DNA of 64,000 bases from Treponema sp. JC4 (GCF_000260795.1 NZ_AJGU01000003.1:1-64000); one strand, 5' to 3'; positions 1 to 8,951 are shown, counted from the stretch's first letter. A program made the numbers and translations. The notes: generated by a model not told the origin, from the letters alone.

Positions 1-14
1 TTTTTAATAAAAAA

Positions 15-1685
15 CTACTTGTCGGTGGACAGAATATGCATTATGGAAAGTTTTGTCTTTTCGATAATCTGGTCGTAGTTCTGGCGGAGATGAGGAAAAT
101 TGCAGTTTATGCAGGATTTTATGCCTTTTTCGGTGTAAATGAAATTGCCGCCGCAGTTTTTGCCAAGGCAGTATAAGGGACAGAAACAGAATAGACAGTT
201 GAAATCATTTTCCGGGACATTTTTGTGGCAGGGAAAATTTTTACAGGCGGTATTCTGGAAAAACTTGTGGCTGAAATTTTTATCTTCCTGAGTCTGATTC
301 ATTTTTTCTTCCTTATATTTATGGCATTGTTCAATAAAATTTCTGGCAAAATCTGGATTTGAAGGATAATAAAGATGAGCAAAGCTCCAGAAATGATTTT
401 TGCCAGAAATTCCTAAATCATATTCTTTTACGCTGGTTTTTACGGCGGTAAAAGAACTGCCATTATGGGTACTGTCAAAATAGTGGAATTCATGTCCTTT
501 TATGCTGCCGTTAAAAAAGCTTTCGCCCTGACCTTTTTCGGTTTTTGTTTTTACTGTAATGTAGCCGAAACGAACTAGTTTACCTGTGTAATAAGTATCT
601 CCGTCAATTACGCCTGTCATCTGGTAAGAATTTCCGCTCTGATTTTTAAGTGATTTGTGAAGGTACATAAAGCCGCCGCATTCTGCAAGAGACGGTATAC
701 CGGCTGCAATTTTTTCCCGGATTTCTTCCATAATTTCAGTATTCTGACTGAGTTTTTCTGCATAAAACTCGGGGTAGCCGCCGCCAAAAATAAGCCCGTC
801 AATGTCTGCCGGAAGAGATTTATCCTGAGTCGGGGAAAATTCTACTATTTCTGCACCAAAAAATTCCAAAAGCTTTAGGTTATCTTGGTAATAAAAACAG
901 AAGGCTTCGTCTTTTGCGACAGCAATCCGCACTCGAGGGGCATTTTCAGTGCAATTTCCTCTAAGACAGAGATTTTCATCAAAGGAAAGTTCTTCTGAAG
1001 CTTCTGCAATTTTTAATATTGCCTCCAGATCCACTGTTTTTGCAATTTTTTCTGCCGCTTTTGCAGCCATTTCTTTGATATCCTGGATTTCGTCAGGCAG
1101 TTTTAAGCCAAGGTGACGGCTTTCAATTTCGATATCCTTTTGAAAAGGAAAATAGCCCAGTACAAACACGCCGCATTTTTCTTCTATAACAGGCTTTATC
1201 TGATCAAAAAATGATTTTGAAATATTATTCAGAATGACGCCCTTTATCAGACCTTCTGTATCCATTCCCAGAAAGCCCTGAATTTCTGCCACAAGGGAAA
1301 GTCCCATGCCTTTTGCGTCAATTACAAGAATTACCGGTGCCTGAAGGGTTTTTGCAAGATGATAGGTAGAAGCTTCCTCCGAAATTCCACCGCTTCCGTC
1401 GTATAAACCCATAACGCCTTCTATCATAGAAAGCTCTGAGGTATTATCTTCTGCGAATATAGTACGGGTCTGAGCTTCGTCGGTAAAAAATAAGTCCAGA
1501 TTTTTTGAAGTAATACCAAGGATTTTTTTGTGGAACATGGGATCTATGTAGTCCGGGCCGCATTTGAAAGCTCTAAGCGACTTTCCGCGTGCTGAAAATG
1601 CACCCATCAAAGATATTGAGACCAGGGTTTTTCCACTGCCGCTTTTTGGAGCTGAAATTACAATTCTTGGGAGTTTTTTTAGCAT
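15..1685 (-). CDS. cbiA: Cobyrinate a,c-diamide synthase with C-terminal Cys-rich tail
   Basis: Amidates the a and c side chains of cobyrinate using glutamine and ATP, in the cytoplasm, in the anaerobic cobalamin pathway. The N-terminal P-loop SAPKSGSGKT lies near residue 10, and the glutamine-amidotransferase half shows AECGGFMYL (Cys near 336) and GHEFHY (near 397). From about residue 463 there is an extra tail with many cysteines (CLFCFCPLYC, CINCNFPH) that resembles the small cysteine-rich domain PF04071 known near cobalamin genes; it probably binds metal. The ATG at 1685 shares its A with the cbiT stop (TGATG), so I prefer it to the in-frame GTG at 1691. Last gene of the cbiF-G-H-JE-T-A run. 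Confidence 0.93.
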   Translation of the reverse strand: MLKKLPRIVISAPKSGSGKTLVSISLMGAFSARGKSLRAFKCGPDYIDPMFHKKILGITSKNLDLFFTDEAQTRTIFAEDNTSELSMIEGVMGLYDGSGGISEEASTYHLAKTLQAPVILVIDAKGMGLSLVAEIQGFLGMDTEGLIKGVILNNISKSFFDQIKPVIEEKCGVFVLGYFPFQKDIEIESRHLGLKLPDEIQDIKEMAAKAAEKIAKTVDLEAILKIAEASEELSFDENLCLRGNCTENAPRVRIAVAKDEAFCFYYQDNLKLLEFFGAEIVEFSPTQDKSLPADIDGLIFGGGYPEFYAEKLSQNTEIMEEIREKIAAGIPSLAECGGFMYLHKSLKNQSGNSYQMTGVIDGDTYYTGKLVRFGYITVKTKTEKGQGESFFNGSIKGHEFHYFDSTHNGSSFTAVKTSVKEYDLGISGKNHFWSFAHLYYPSNPDFARNFIEQCHKYKEEKMNQTQEDKNFSHKFFQNTACKNFPCHKNVPENDFNCLFCFCPLYCLGKNCGGNFIYTEKGIKSCINCNFPHLRQNYDQIIEKTKLSIMHILSTDK

Positions 1686-2278
1686 CAGCACTCCCCGCTT
1701 TTGTCGTTTAAATTAAAAGAAAAAATGTAAATGGGATTTTCAGCCTTCATCAGATGATATGAACCAGCTTTTTCTGAACGTGAAAAGCTCATTTGCAGGC
1801 ATTCATAGTTTATACTTAGGTTTAAAAGCACTTTTTGAATATTACTTATAGATTCAAGCGTAACAGCATTTACAACAATTCGCATTGAAGGATTTATCTG
1901 ATAAAGAGCCGATAAAATCTCCTTAAACTGCCCTTTTGTGCCGCCAATAAAGGCATGACTTGCCGCCGGAAGTTTTTCCAGGCCTGCAGGTGCTAAAGAC
2001 TCCACTACTTCTATGTTTTTTAAGCCGAACTTCTGGACATTCTCTTTTATCAGTGATACTGCTTCGGACTTTGTTTCTATTGCATAAACCTTGATTTTTT
2101 CTGAAAGCCTTGCGATTTCTGCCGCTACCGAGCCGGTGCCGCTTCCAATATCGTAAACAATTGAGTTTTCGTCCAGATGCAGTTTGCAGATTGAAAGTAC
2201 CCTGACCTCTTCTTTTGTCATTGGAACCTGACCGCGAATAAACTGTGAATCTGAAATGCCGGGGGTTATCTGCTTCAT
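1685..2278 (-). CDS. cbiT: Cobalt-precorrin-6B C15-methyltransferase (decarboxylating)
   Basis: CbiT methylates C15 and decarboxylates the ring C acetate of the corrin precursor, using S-adenosylmethionine. A class I SAM motif VYDIGSGTGSVAAEIA follows the family-typical GQVPMTKEEVR segment near the N-terminus. An upstream ATG at 2296 exists, but the ATG at 2278 overlaps the TGA of the cbiJ-cbiE gene as ATGA, the junction style of this whole cluster, so I take it as the start (197 residues, normal for CbiT). Its partner CbiE is fused to CbiJ just upstream, so the C5 and C15 methylation steps are encoded side by side. Confidence 0.92.
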   Translation of the reverse strand: MKQITPGISDSQFIRGQVPMTKEEVRVLSICKLHLDENSIVYDIGSGTGSVAAEIARLSEKIKVYAIETKSEAVSLIKENVQKFGLKNIEVVESLAPAGLEKLPAASHAFIGGTKGQFKEILSALYQINPSMRIVVNAVTLESISNIQKVLLNLSINYECLQMSFSRSEKAGSYHLMKAENPIYIFSFNLNDKSGEC

Positions 2279-3780
2279 AATTCTATTATACCGCAATACA
2301 GGCCGGGAGTTGAGATTTCTGTGCTTTCTTTTAGCGAAAGTACAGAGATTTTTTCATCCGGATAAGAAAGATTAAAGCCAAGAAAGATTTTTGCCTTAGA
2401 TGTATCCTGGGCTTTTTCTTCCAAAAGCCGTAGGATTTCCTCTGAAAGTGCCTTAATATCCGAAAAAGAGGATGTAATAAAGAATGTTTGTCTATTATTG
2501 TAGACTATATCAGATAATTTGTTAAGCCAATCGGCCTTTTTAACTCCGTGAAGGCTTAAAAATTCGTAATTCTGCCAGTTTTTATGAAACTTTGCGCACA
2601 GATACTGTAAGCAGGAAATTCCCGGGATAATTTCAAGCTGAGTATCCGAGAGTTTTTCGGCCTCTTTATAAAAAGCTTCTGCACCGCTGTAAAAGCCTGT
2701 ATCGCCGGAAAAGAGAACTACGGCACGGATTTCCCCGGAACAACTTGATTTTCTTGCTTCTTCTAAAAACGGAATTATGTCTTTTGCAAGGTATAAGGGG
2801 TGGATTTTAGTAGTCGTTGCCAGCCCTTTTACAGACTGCACTATTCGTTCTGCTCCAAAAATATAATCAGCTTCTGCAATCGCTTTTTTTGCTGCTACAG
2901 TCAGGGTGTCAGAATTTCCCATTCCAGCCCCGGCGAGGGTAAGGAAAAGTTTTGGAGTAAAGTTGATTTTTACCCCAAGGATTTCTTCCAGTCGTGCAAA
3001 AAGGTCGCTAAAATTCGAAAAAACTTCCCTATCTGCCGCATGTGAAGCTTCCGGTTTTTTGATAACAAAACAACTGATATTGCATTCTTCGCAGGCAGCA
3101 AGTTTTTCTTCATAGCCACCTGCGCTGCCGCTTTCTTTTGTTACAAGGACAGAAATTCCGTATTGGCGGATAAGGGCTGCGTTGGTTTCTTTTGAAAAAG
3201 GCCCCTGCATGGCAAGAATCTGATTTCCCTGAAGACCGTTCTTAAAGCATAGATCCAGGCTTTCTTGTGAAGGAAGGGTTCGTACTAGCAGGCGGGAACG
3301 AAGCTCTGGATCTGCACAGAAATCGGAAAGATTTTTAGAACCTGTGGTTAGAAGGATTTTTCCGCTGCTGGATTTTAGCGCAGGTAAACAGTCGCTGATG
3401 TTGGTAAAAAAGGTGCATAGGGGGGAAGCTGCCTTAGTCGCACCTTGCCGGTCAAATCGCAGGAGTGGGATGCATTTTTTTACTTCGTCAGGGGAGACGG
3501 CTTCATCATATTGCCTGATAGCCTCTGAAATATTTTGAGAAACTTCGAGGGCATAGGGATGAGTCGCATCAATTACGGCAGAAAAGTTGCCTTCTGACAA
3601 AAGTGAGAGCATTTGAGGCGTAGTGAGGCGGCCCTGGCGGACGTGAAGAAAGTCAGAATCGGAAAGCAGCTGGCTTCCATAAGAGGTTGCAACGCAGACT
3701 TCGCAGGGAATTTTATTTTTTGCAAGGCAAAGGGCAAGCTCGCGACCTTCGGTGGTGCCGCCAAAAATCAGGACTTTCAT
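2275..3780 (-). CDS. cbiJ-cbiE: Fused cobalt-precorrin-6A reductase (CbiJ) and C5-methyltransferase (CbiE)
   Basis: Two pathway enzymes in one chain of 501 residues. Residues 1 to about 265 match CbiJ/CobK: a nucleotide-binding start FGGTTEGRELA, then DATHPYA and LLTTGSKNL. Residues from about 283 match CbiE, with the tetrapyrrole methylase motif AGAGMGNSDTLT and later FSGDTGFYSG. Known role: NAD(P)H-dependent reduction of cobalt-precorrin-6A, then SAM-dependent C5 methylation. The gene starts inside the cbiH stop (ATGA) and ends inside the cbiT start. I see no internal stop or frameshift at the domain junction, so the fusion looks genuine. Confidence 0.92.
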   Translation of the reverse strand: MKVLIFGGTTEGRELALCLAKNKIPCEVCVATSYGSQLLSDSDFLHVRQGRLTTPQMLSLLSEGNFSAVIDATHPYALEVSQNISEAIRQYDEAVSPDEVKKCIPLLRFDRQGATKAASPLCTFFTNISDCLPALKSSSGKILLTTGSKNLSDFCADPELRSRLLVRTLPSQESLDLCFKNGLQGNQILAMQGPFSKETNAALIRQYGISVLVTKESGSAGGYEEKLAACEECNISCFVIKKPEASHAADREVFSNFSDLFARLEEILGVKINFTPKLFLTLAGAGMGNSDTLTVAAKKAIAEADYIFGAERIVQSVKGLATTTKIHPLYLAKDIIPFLEEARKSSCSGEIRAVVLFSGDTGFYSGAEAFYKEAEKLSDTQLEIIPGISCLQYLCAKFHKNWQNYEFLSLHGVKKADWLNKLSDIVYNNRQTFFITSSFSDIKALSEEILRLLEEKAQDTSKAKIFLGFNLSYPDEKISVLSLKESTEISTPGLYCGIIEL

Positions 3781-4523
3781 ATTGTATACCCGCGTTTTGT
3801 GATGAGTTTTGTACCGGTGGGCGTTTTTACGATTTCCGACTGGGAATTTCCAATAAAAACGGTGGTAAACATGTCGACGCTGGCCTTCTGCAGTTCTGAA
3901 AGCGTACAGGTAAAGGTTTTTGTGCCTTCACGCCCGATATTCTGGACATAACCACAGGCGCGTTCCGGACTGGCACCGGCTTTCAGCATAATCTGGCAGG
4001 CTTTTTTAAGGTAATCTGCGCGTTTATGGCTGGAAGGATTGTAGAGGGCTATGGCAAAATCGCCGGAGATTGCGGCCTGCAGGCGGCGCTCAATTATTTC
4101 CAAGGGAGTAAGAAGATCGCTCAGGCTGATTACGCAAAAATCATGATTAAGAGGAGCTCCTAAAAGTGCTGCCCCGCTTGTGGCAGCTGTAACTCCCGGA
4201 AGAATGCAGATTTCTACCCTCTGGTAGACAGAATTCTCTTTTTGCAGGGACAAAATAGGCTCTGCCATGCCGTAAACTCCTGCGTCGCCGCTGCATATCA
4301 TTGAAACTGTCTTTCCTTCAAGCGCATAGTCAAAGCAAAGTTTACAACGTTCAATTTCCTTTCCCATTGGGGTCTGGGCAAAATGCTTGTCCGGGAAAGC
4401 GGCTCGTACCAGGTCTATGTAGACTCCGTAGCCGACAATTACATCGGACTTTTCCAGCGCGCTGCGGACTTCTATTGTCATGCCTTCTGCCTTGCCGGGG
4501 CCGATTCCTGCTATATATATCAT
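3777..4523 (-). CDS. cbiH: Cobalt-precorrin-3 C17-methyltransferase
   Basis: CbiH/CobJ family enzyme, which methylates C17 and drives ring contraction in the anaerobic pathway. The family signature is at the start (MIYIAGIGPGKAEGMT), with VIVGYGVYIDL, the SAM-site loop ICSGDAGVYGMAEP and ALYNPSS further on. The longest open frame begins at 4577, inside cbiG, but the ATG at 4523 lies directly after the cbiG stop and gives the normal family N-terminus, so I use it (248 residues). The stop overlaps the next start as ATGA. No CbiL, the preceding C20 methyltransferase, is in this window. Confidence 0.92.
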   Translation of the reverse strand: MIYIAGIGPGKAEGMTIEVRSALEKSDVIVGYGVYIDLVRAAFPDKHFAQTPMGKEIERCKLCFDYALEGKTVSMICSGDAGVYGMAEPILSLQKENSVYQRVEICILPGVTAATSGAALLGAPLNHDFCVISLSDLLTPLEIIERRLQAAISGDFAIALYNPSSHKRADYLKKACQIMLKAGASPERACGYVQNIGREGTKTFTCTLSELQKASVDMFTTVFIGNSQSEIVKTPTGTKLITKRGYTI

Positions 4524-4524
4524 T

Positions 4525-5583
4525 CTAATTCCTTGTTTCCCAGGTGAGAATTTTCGGGTTTCTTTGAGCGACTGCAAGAGTCATTCCGTCTGCGACCGTC
4601 TTTTTAATTATAAGTTGTCCCCCTTCTCCTGCACAAGCCAGGGCTGAACGTTCACAGATGTTGGAAACGCCGGTTACTTCCTGTACAAAATCTGATTCAG
4701 AAAAACCACCTTGCGGTTCGGTAACTGCCTCAAGCTGGTCTGCAGAATAGGTTTTAAAATCTACGTGATAGTACTGGGCAAGGTTTACAAGTCCGATTTC
4801 GGTCTTTTTCATATCGATTGAAGAAATAGCGGCTATATTTTCAAGAAAATTTTCTTTTTTGGAACCCAGCTCTTTTTGCAAAAATTCATTCAGTTCTTCA
4901 AAAGTCTTTCCTTTTTTACAACCCATACCGATGCAGTATTTTTTTGGAATAAGAATCAGGGTATCAGGCTGATTTTTCAGGCTTTCTTCTGCTATTTCGT
5001 CTGAAAGATGGATTTCTACGTCGCAGGAAACCTGCTCCTCTTCATAGGCAATTACAATTGATTCTGGAATTGTTTCTTCGCCAAGGTCAAAATTGCGGGG
5101 AATTTTTATCCAGATTTCTTTTTTTGAAATGAATTTCTTTGCAACACTTTTGATTGCATCGCGATTGAGGATTCTGAGGGCGTTTTTTCGGGCAAAAACG
5201 TCAATTGAATAGACATTGTGAACGTCGGTAGAGGTTGTGATAACCGGATTTGCCCCGATTTTTGCAGCAATCATACTTGCAAGCTCGTTTGCACCGCCTA
5301 TGTGGCCGCTTAAAATTGGAATCAGGTTGCGGCCGCCTTCATCCATTACCATTACCGGGCTGTCTGAAAATTTATCTTTTACTAAAGGGGCAATAATTCG
5401 CACAGCAATGCCTGCTGAACCTATAAAAAGAATGGGAAGGCGTTTTGCAAACTGAGCTTTTACCCAGTCAGAGGCTTTTTCTTCATGCGATTTTGTTATC
5501 CAAAGTATATCTGGAAGCTGGAATTTTAAGACTTTTTCCCATTCCTGCCCCTTTTCTGAAAAAGAACAGACACAGATTATCAT
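4525..5583 (-). CDS. cbiG: Cobalt-precorrin-5A hydrolase
   Basis: CbiG opens the delta-lactone of cobalt-precorrin-5A and releases acetaldehyde, a step specific to the anaerobic (early cobalt insertion) route. Seen: a central GSAGIAVRIIAPLVKDK segment and ILSGHIGGANELA, both typical of the CbiG middle domain, then a C-terminal domain starting around YCIGMGCKKGK and ending with TGVSNICERSALA. Length (352) is normal. It starts inside the cbiF stop (ATGA) and ends one base before cbiH. Its presence, with CbiD elsewhere in the window, assigns the organism to the anaerobic pathway. Confidence 0.93.
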   Translation of the reverse strand: MIICVCSFSEKGQEWEKVLKFQLPDILWITKSHEEKASDWVKAQFAKRLPILFIGSAGIAVRIIAPLVKDKFSDSPVMVMDEGGRNLIPILSGHIGGANELASMIAAKIGANPVITTSTDVHNVYSIDVFARKNALRILNRDAIKSVAKKFISKKEIWIKIPRNFDLGEETIPESIVIAYEEEQVSCDVEIHLSDEIAEESLKNQPDTLILIPKKYCIGMGCKKGKTFEELNEFLQKELGSKKENFLENIAAISSIDMKKTEIGLVNLAQYYHVDFKTYSADQLEAVTEPQGGFSESDFVQEVTGVSNICERSALACAGEGGQLIIKKTVADGMTLAVAQRNPKILTWETRN

Positions 5584-6353
5584 TTTTTACTACCTCCTTC
5601 CCGGACTTTTCGGAATTCGGTTTCAAAATCGGCAGCATAGAGGCGGGATTTCTGATATTTTTGATGTGAAAGCACATCCCCCACAAGAATCAGGGCTGTT
5701 TTAGTAATTTTATGCTCAAGCGCGGTTTTATGAAGGGTCGCCACCGTGCACAAGTATTTTTCTTCATCCGGCCAGCTGGCCTTGTAAACAATTGCGGCTG
5801 GAGTTTCCGGCTGGTAGCCCCCTTCAATCAGGCGGCGGGAAAGTTCTTCTGTCATTCCGCTGCTCAAATAAATTGCCATAGTACTGTGGTGGCTTGCAAA
5901 GGACTGAATGCTTTCCTTCTCTGGAACTTTTGTTTTTCCTTCCATGCGGGTAATTATCAACGATTGAGAAATGCCTGGAAGTGTATACTCAAGATTAAGT
6001 GAAGCCGCTGCTCCAAAACAGGCAGAAACGCCCGGGACGCTCTGGTAGGAAATGCCCAGCCGGTCAAGTTCGTCCATCTGCTCTCGGACGGCACCGTAAA
6101 GGCTCTGATCTCCTGTGTGGAGGCGGACTGTCATTTTTCCAGACTCCTCTGCCCCTTTAATAACTTCAATTACCTCTTCCAGAGTCATTTCCGCGCTGTT
6201 GTGGATCTGGCAGCCTTCGCCAGCGTAATCCAAAAGCTTTGGGTTTACAAGAGAGCCTGCGTATATGATGACCTCGGCTTTTTCTAAAAGCCTCATTCCG
6301 CGAAGAGTAATTAAGTCTTCGGCACCGCAGCCGGCTCCCACAAAATAAACCAT
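5580..6353 (-). CDS. cbiF: Cobalt-precorrin-4 C11-methyltransferase
   Basis: CbiF/CobM tetrapyrrole methylase that transfers a methyl group to C11. The N-terminus VYFVGAGCGAEDLITLRG, the motif EVIIYAGSLVNPKLL and the SAM-binding RLHTGDQSLYGAVREQ are family hallmarks. An AAGGAAG ribosome binding site lies upstream of the ATG at 6353. It is the first cbi gene of this run, but only 28 bp separate it from the feoAB stop and I see no terminator there, so it is probably transcribed from the feoAB promoter. Length 257 is normal. Confidence 0.93.
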   Translation of the reverse strand: MVYFVGAGCGAEDLITLRGMRLLEKAEVIIYAGSLVNPKLLDYAGEGCQIHNSAEMTLEEVIEVIKGAEESGKMTVRLHTGDQSLYGAVREQMDELDRLGISYQSVPGVSACFGAAASLNLEYTLPGISQSLIITRMEGKTKVPEKESIQSFASHHSTMAIYLSSGMTEELSRRLIEGGYQPETPAAIVYKASWPDEEKYLCTVATLHKTALEHKITKTALILVGDVLSHQKYQKSRLYAADFETEFRKVREGGSKK

Positions 6354-6381
6354 AAGTTACACTTCCTTTCTTCCGCCTTCT

Positions 6382-8730
6382 CTATCCTATAATAAGACCA
6401 ATCAGACAGACTGCAAGGGCGCAGATCCAGGCCAGAGCGCACTGCCAGATAACAAGACCCGCTGCCCACTTTGAACCAAGTTCGCGTTTTACAGAAGCAA
6501 TCGCCGCAACACAAGGTGTGTACAAAAGGCTGAAGACAAGCAGGCTGGCAGCGCTGGCAGAAGAAATTACAGTCTGTACTCCGCCCGCAAACAAAATCTC
6601 CAGTGTAGAAACTACGCTTTCTTTTGCAATAAAGCCGCTTACAAGGGCAACAGAAATCTGCCAGTCGCCAAGTCCAATAGGCTTCATAAGTGGCGAAATC
6701 AAACGCGCAATAGAAGCGAGAATACTGAGTTCTGCATCATCAACAAGCTGCATTTTCCAGTTAAAGCTCTGAAGGAACCATACAACAATTGTTGCAATAA
6801 AGATTACGGTAAAGGCACGCTGTAAAAAATCCTTTGCCTTTTCCCATAAAAGCTGGGCAGTGTTACGAAGTCCTGGCATTCTGTAATTAGGAAGCTCCAT
6901 TACAAAAGGCACAGCCTCGCCCTTAAAAATCGTTCTTTTATAAACAAGAGCAACAAGAATGCCAACAATAATTCCAAGAAAGTAAAGCCCGGTCATAATT
7001 AAACCGCCGCGTGAAGGGAAAAAGGCATTTACAAAAAAGGCATAAATCGGAAGTTTTGCAGTACAGCTCATAAAGGGAGTAAGCAGAATAGTCATTTTTC
7101 TGTCGCGCTCACTAGGAAGGGTTCTTGTAGACATAACCGCAGGAACCGAACAGCCAAAGCCGATTAAAAGCGGCACAATGCTGCGTCCCGAAAGACCGAT
7201 TTTTCGCAAAAGCTTATCCATAAAGAAAGCAACACGGGCAATATAGCCAGAATCTTCCAGCATAGAAAGAAAGAAAAAGAGCGTAACGATAATCGGAAGA
7301 AAGGAAAGAACTCCTCCAACGCCTGCAAAAATACCGTCAATAATAAGTCCGTGAAGTACTTCGTTTACGCCGATTGCAGAAAGGCCGGAATCACAGGCAA
7401 GCGTAAGCCAGTCAATGCCTGCTTCAAGTAAGCCCTGCAGCCAGGCGCCAATCACGTTAAAGGTCAGGTAAAAAACACCCGCCATAATTGCAAAAAAACA
7501 TGGAATTGCAGTCCAGCGGCCGGTCAAAAGGCGGTCAATCTTCTGGCTTCTAGCCCGCTCACGGCTTTCATGAGGCTTTTTTACACACAAATCGCAGAGG
7601 CGGAAAATAAAACTAAAACGCATATCCGCAATAGAAGCGCTACGGTCAAGCCCGCGCTCCTTTTCCATCTGCATAATGATATGCTCAAGCATTTCTTTTT
7701 CGTTTACATCAAGATCCAGTTTGTGAAGAATGCGCTTATCATCTTCCAGAAGTTTAGTCGCCGCAAAACGAAGAGGAACCCCGGCCTTTTCCGCATGGTC
7801 TTCAATCAAATGAATGGTTCCGTGCAAGGCTCTGTGAACCGCACCACCGTTATCTTCCTTATCACAAAAATCCTGACGAAGAGGCTTCTCCTGAAACTTT
7901 GCCACGTGCACCGCATGCGAAATCAACTCTTCAATACCCTGCCCCTTTTTTGCAGAAATCGGAACAACAGGAACTCCAAGCACGTGCTCCATCTTGTTTA
8001 CGTCAATGGAACCGCCGTTTGCAGTCAACTCGTCCATCATATTCAGGGCAATTACCAGTGGAATATTCAGTTCCAGAAGCTGCATGGTCAGATAAAGATT
8101 TCGCTCAATGTTGGTAGCGTCCACAATATTGATGATGGCGTGAGGCTTTTCGTGCAGAACAAAATCTCGCGAAATCAGCTCTTCGCTCGTGTAAGGCGAC
8201 ATAGAATAAATGCCCGGAAGGTCCGTTATCAGAGTATCCGGGTGCCCCTTAATCCCGCCGGATTTTCTGTCCACCGTAACGCCCGGAAAGTTTCCCACAT
8301 GCTGATTCGAGCCGGTCAGCTTGTTAAAAAGCGTCGTCTTCCCGCAGTTCTGGTTTCCCACCAGCGCAAAAGAAAGCACCGTTCCGTCCGGCAGAGGATT
8401 TTCTTCCTTTTTATTGTGAAATTTTCCGCCTTCACCCAGACCAGGATGCGAATGTGCAGTAGTTGGAACATCATTAATTATATCAGACGTTTCCTGACTT
8501 TTTCCCTCTAACGCATTTACTTCAATTTTTTCAGCATCAGCTACACGAAGCGTAAGTTCATATCCGTGCAGCTGGAATTCCATCGGGTCTCCAAGCGGCG
8601 CATATTTTACAAAAGTGATTTCCGCCCCCGGAATAATTCCCATATCCAAAAAGTGCTGTCTCAGGGCTCCGTTTCCGCCCAGTTTTTTTACACAAACACT
8701 ATCCCCGATTTTTACCTGTGCAAGAGTCAT
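6382..8730 (-). CDS. feoB: Ferrous iron transporter FeoA-FeoB fusion
   Basis: GTP-dependent Fe(II) uptake protein of the inner membrane, 782 residues. Residues 1-75 are a FeoA (SH3-like) domain, usually a separate protein. The FeoB G domain follows with G1 GNQNCGKT at 126-133, GVTVDR, DLPGIYS and NMMD, then a helical spacer and a polytopic membrane part containing repeated gate segments (LLIGFGCSVPA, TLLYTPCVA-type). No Shine-Dalgarno is visible. Instead a -10-like TAGAAT ends 6 nt before the ATG, so the message may be leaderless. Downstream it runs into cbiF with 28 bp spacing, tying iron uptake to cobalamin synthesis at the transcript level (inferred). Confidence 0.93.
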   Translation of the reverse strand: MTLAQVKIGDSVCVKKLGGNGALRQHFLDMGIIPGAEITFVKYAPLGDPMEFQLHGYELTLRVADAEKIEVNALEGKSQETSDIINDVPTTAHSHPGLGEGGKFHNKKEENPLPDGTVLSFALVGNQNCGKTTLFNKLTGSNQHVGNFPGVTVDRKSGGIKGHPDTLITDLPGIYSMSPYTSEELISRDFVLHEKPHAIINIVDATNIERNLYLTMQLLELNIPLVIALNMMDELTANGGSIDVNKMEHVLGVPVVPISAKKGQGIEELISHAVHVAKFQEKPLRQDFCDKEDNGGAVHRALHGTIHLIEDHAEKAGVPLRFAATKLLEDDKRILHKLDLDVNEKEMLEHIIMQMEKERGLDRSASIADMRFSFIFRLCDLCVKKPHESRERARSQKIDRLLTGRWTAIPCFFAIMAGVFYLTFNVIGAWLQGLLEAGIDWLTLACDSGLSAIGVNEVLHGLIIDGIFAGVGGVLSFLPIIVTLFFFLSMLEDSGYIARVAFFMDKLLRKIGLSGRSIVPLLIGFGCSVPAVMSTRTLPSERDRKMTILLTPFMSCTAKLPIYAFFVNAFFPSRGGLIMTGLYFLGIIVGILVALVYKRTIFKGEAVPFVMELPNYRMPGLRNTAQLLWEKAKDFLQRAFTVIFIATIVVWFLQSFNWKMQLVDDAELSILASIARLISPLMKPIGLGDWQISVALVSGFIAKESVVSTLEILFAGGVQTVISSASAASLLVFSLLYTPCVAAIASVKRELGSKWAAGLVIWQCALAWICALAVCLIGLIIG

Positions 8731-8736
8731 AAACTA

Positions 8737-8766
8737 ATTCTACCATAAAAAAGTTTCATTTGACAA
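8737..8766 (-). promoter_or_regulatory. Putative feoAB promoter (leaderless-type)
   Basis: On the minus strand TTGTCA (8766-8761) and TAGAAT (8742-8737) are 18 bp apart. The -10 ends 6 nt before the feoAB ATG at 8730, so transcription would begin at or beside the start codon. The -35 overlaps the -35 of the opposite promoter. Confidence 0.55.
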
Positions 8767-8789
8767 TTTTTTCCCCTTTAAGTTATAAT
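8760..8789 (+). promoter_or_regulatory. Consensus sigma70-type promoter, rightward
   Basis: TTGACA at 8760-8765 and a perfect TATAAT at 8784-8789, with an 18-bp spacer. The predicted start near 8796 lies just before a strong terminator hairpin, so the promoter either makes a short RNA of about 50 nt or drives the symporter gene at 8952 through an attenuator. Confidence 0.65.
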
Positions 8790-8802
8790 TTAAAAGATAT
8801 GG

Positions 8803-8846
8803 CAAAGAGGCCGCAAGAATAGTATTCTTGCGGCCTCTTTGTTTTT
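8803..8846 (+). terminator. Intrinsic terminator with perfect 18-bp stem
   Basis: The arm at 8803-8820 (CAAAGAGGCCGCAAGAAT) pairs perfectly with 8824-8841 across an AGT loop and is followed by TTTTT. It sits between two divergently transcribed genes, directly behind a consensus promoter and upstream of the symporter, so it does not close either neighbouring gene. Confidence 0.8.
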
Positions 8847-8852
8847 AAATAA

Positions 8853-8939
8853 GTAAAGCTAAAAAATTGCTGCATCGCAATTTTTTTTAACGCTTTGCTA
8901 TAGAACACCGGCGGCTCTGACCGGCCGCCTTACACAAGG
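8853..8939 (+). repeat. Dispersed double-hairpin repeat, copy 1
   Basis: An 87-bp element made of GTAAAGCT, a hairpin AAAATTGC-TGCATC-GCAATTTT, the spacer TTAACGCTTTGCTAT, then AACACC and a second hairpin GGCGGC-TCTGACCG-GCCGCC, ending TTACACAAGG. Nearly identical to 11812-11898 and, inverted, to 42753-42838. The second stem changes on both arms between copies while the loop stays the same. It ends close to the ribosome binding site of the gene at 8952. Confidence 0.85.
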
Positions 8940-8951
8940 AGTTACAAAAAT

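Noticed and set aside
6354-6381. Cobalamin riboswitch before the cbi cluster
   Set aside because: The gap is only 28 bp, and I saw no B12-box-like sequence in front of any of the three cobalamin units.
7570-8511. 313-residue open frame on the plus strand inside feoAB
   Set aside because: Antisense shadow of a clear FeoA-FeoB gene; the translation is basic and low in recognisable motifs and lacks a ribosome binding site.
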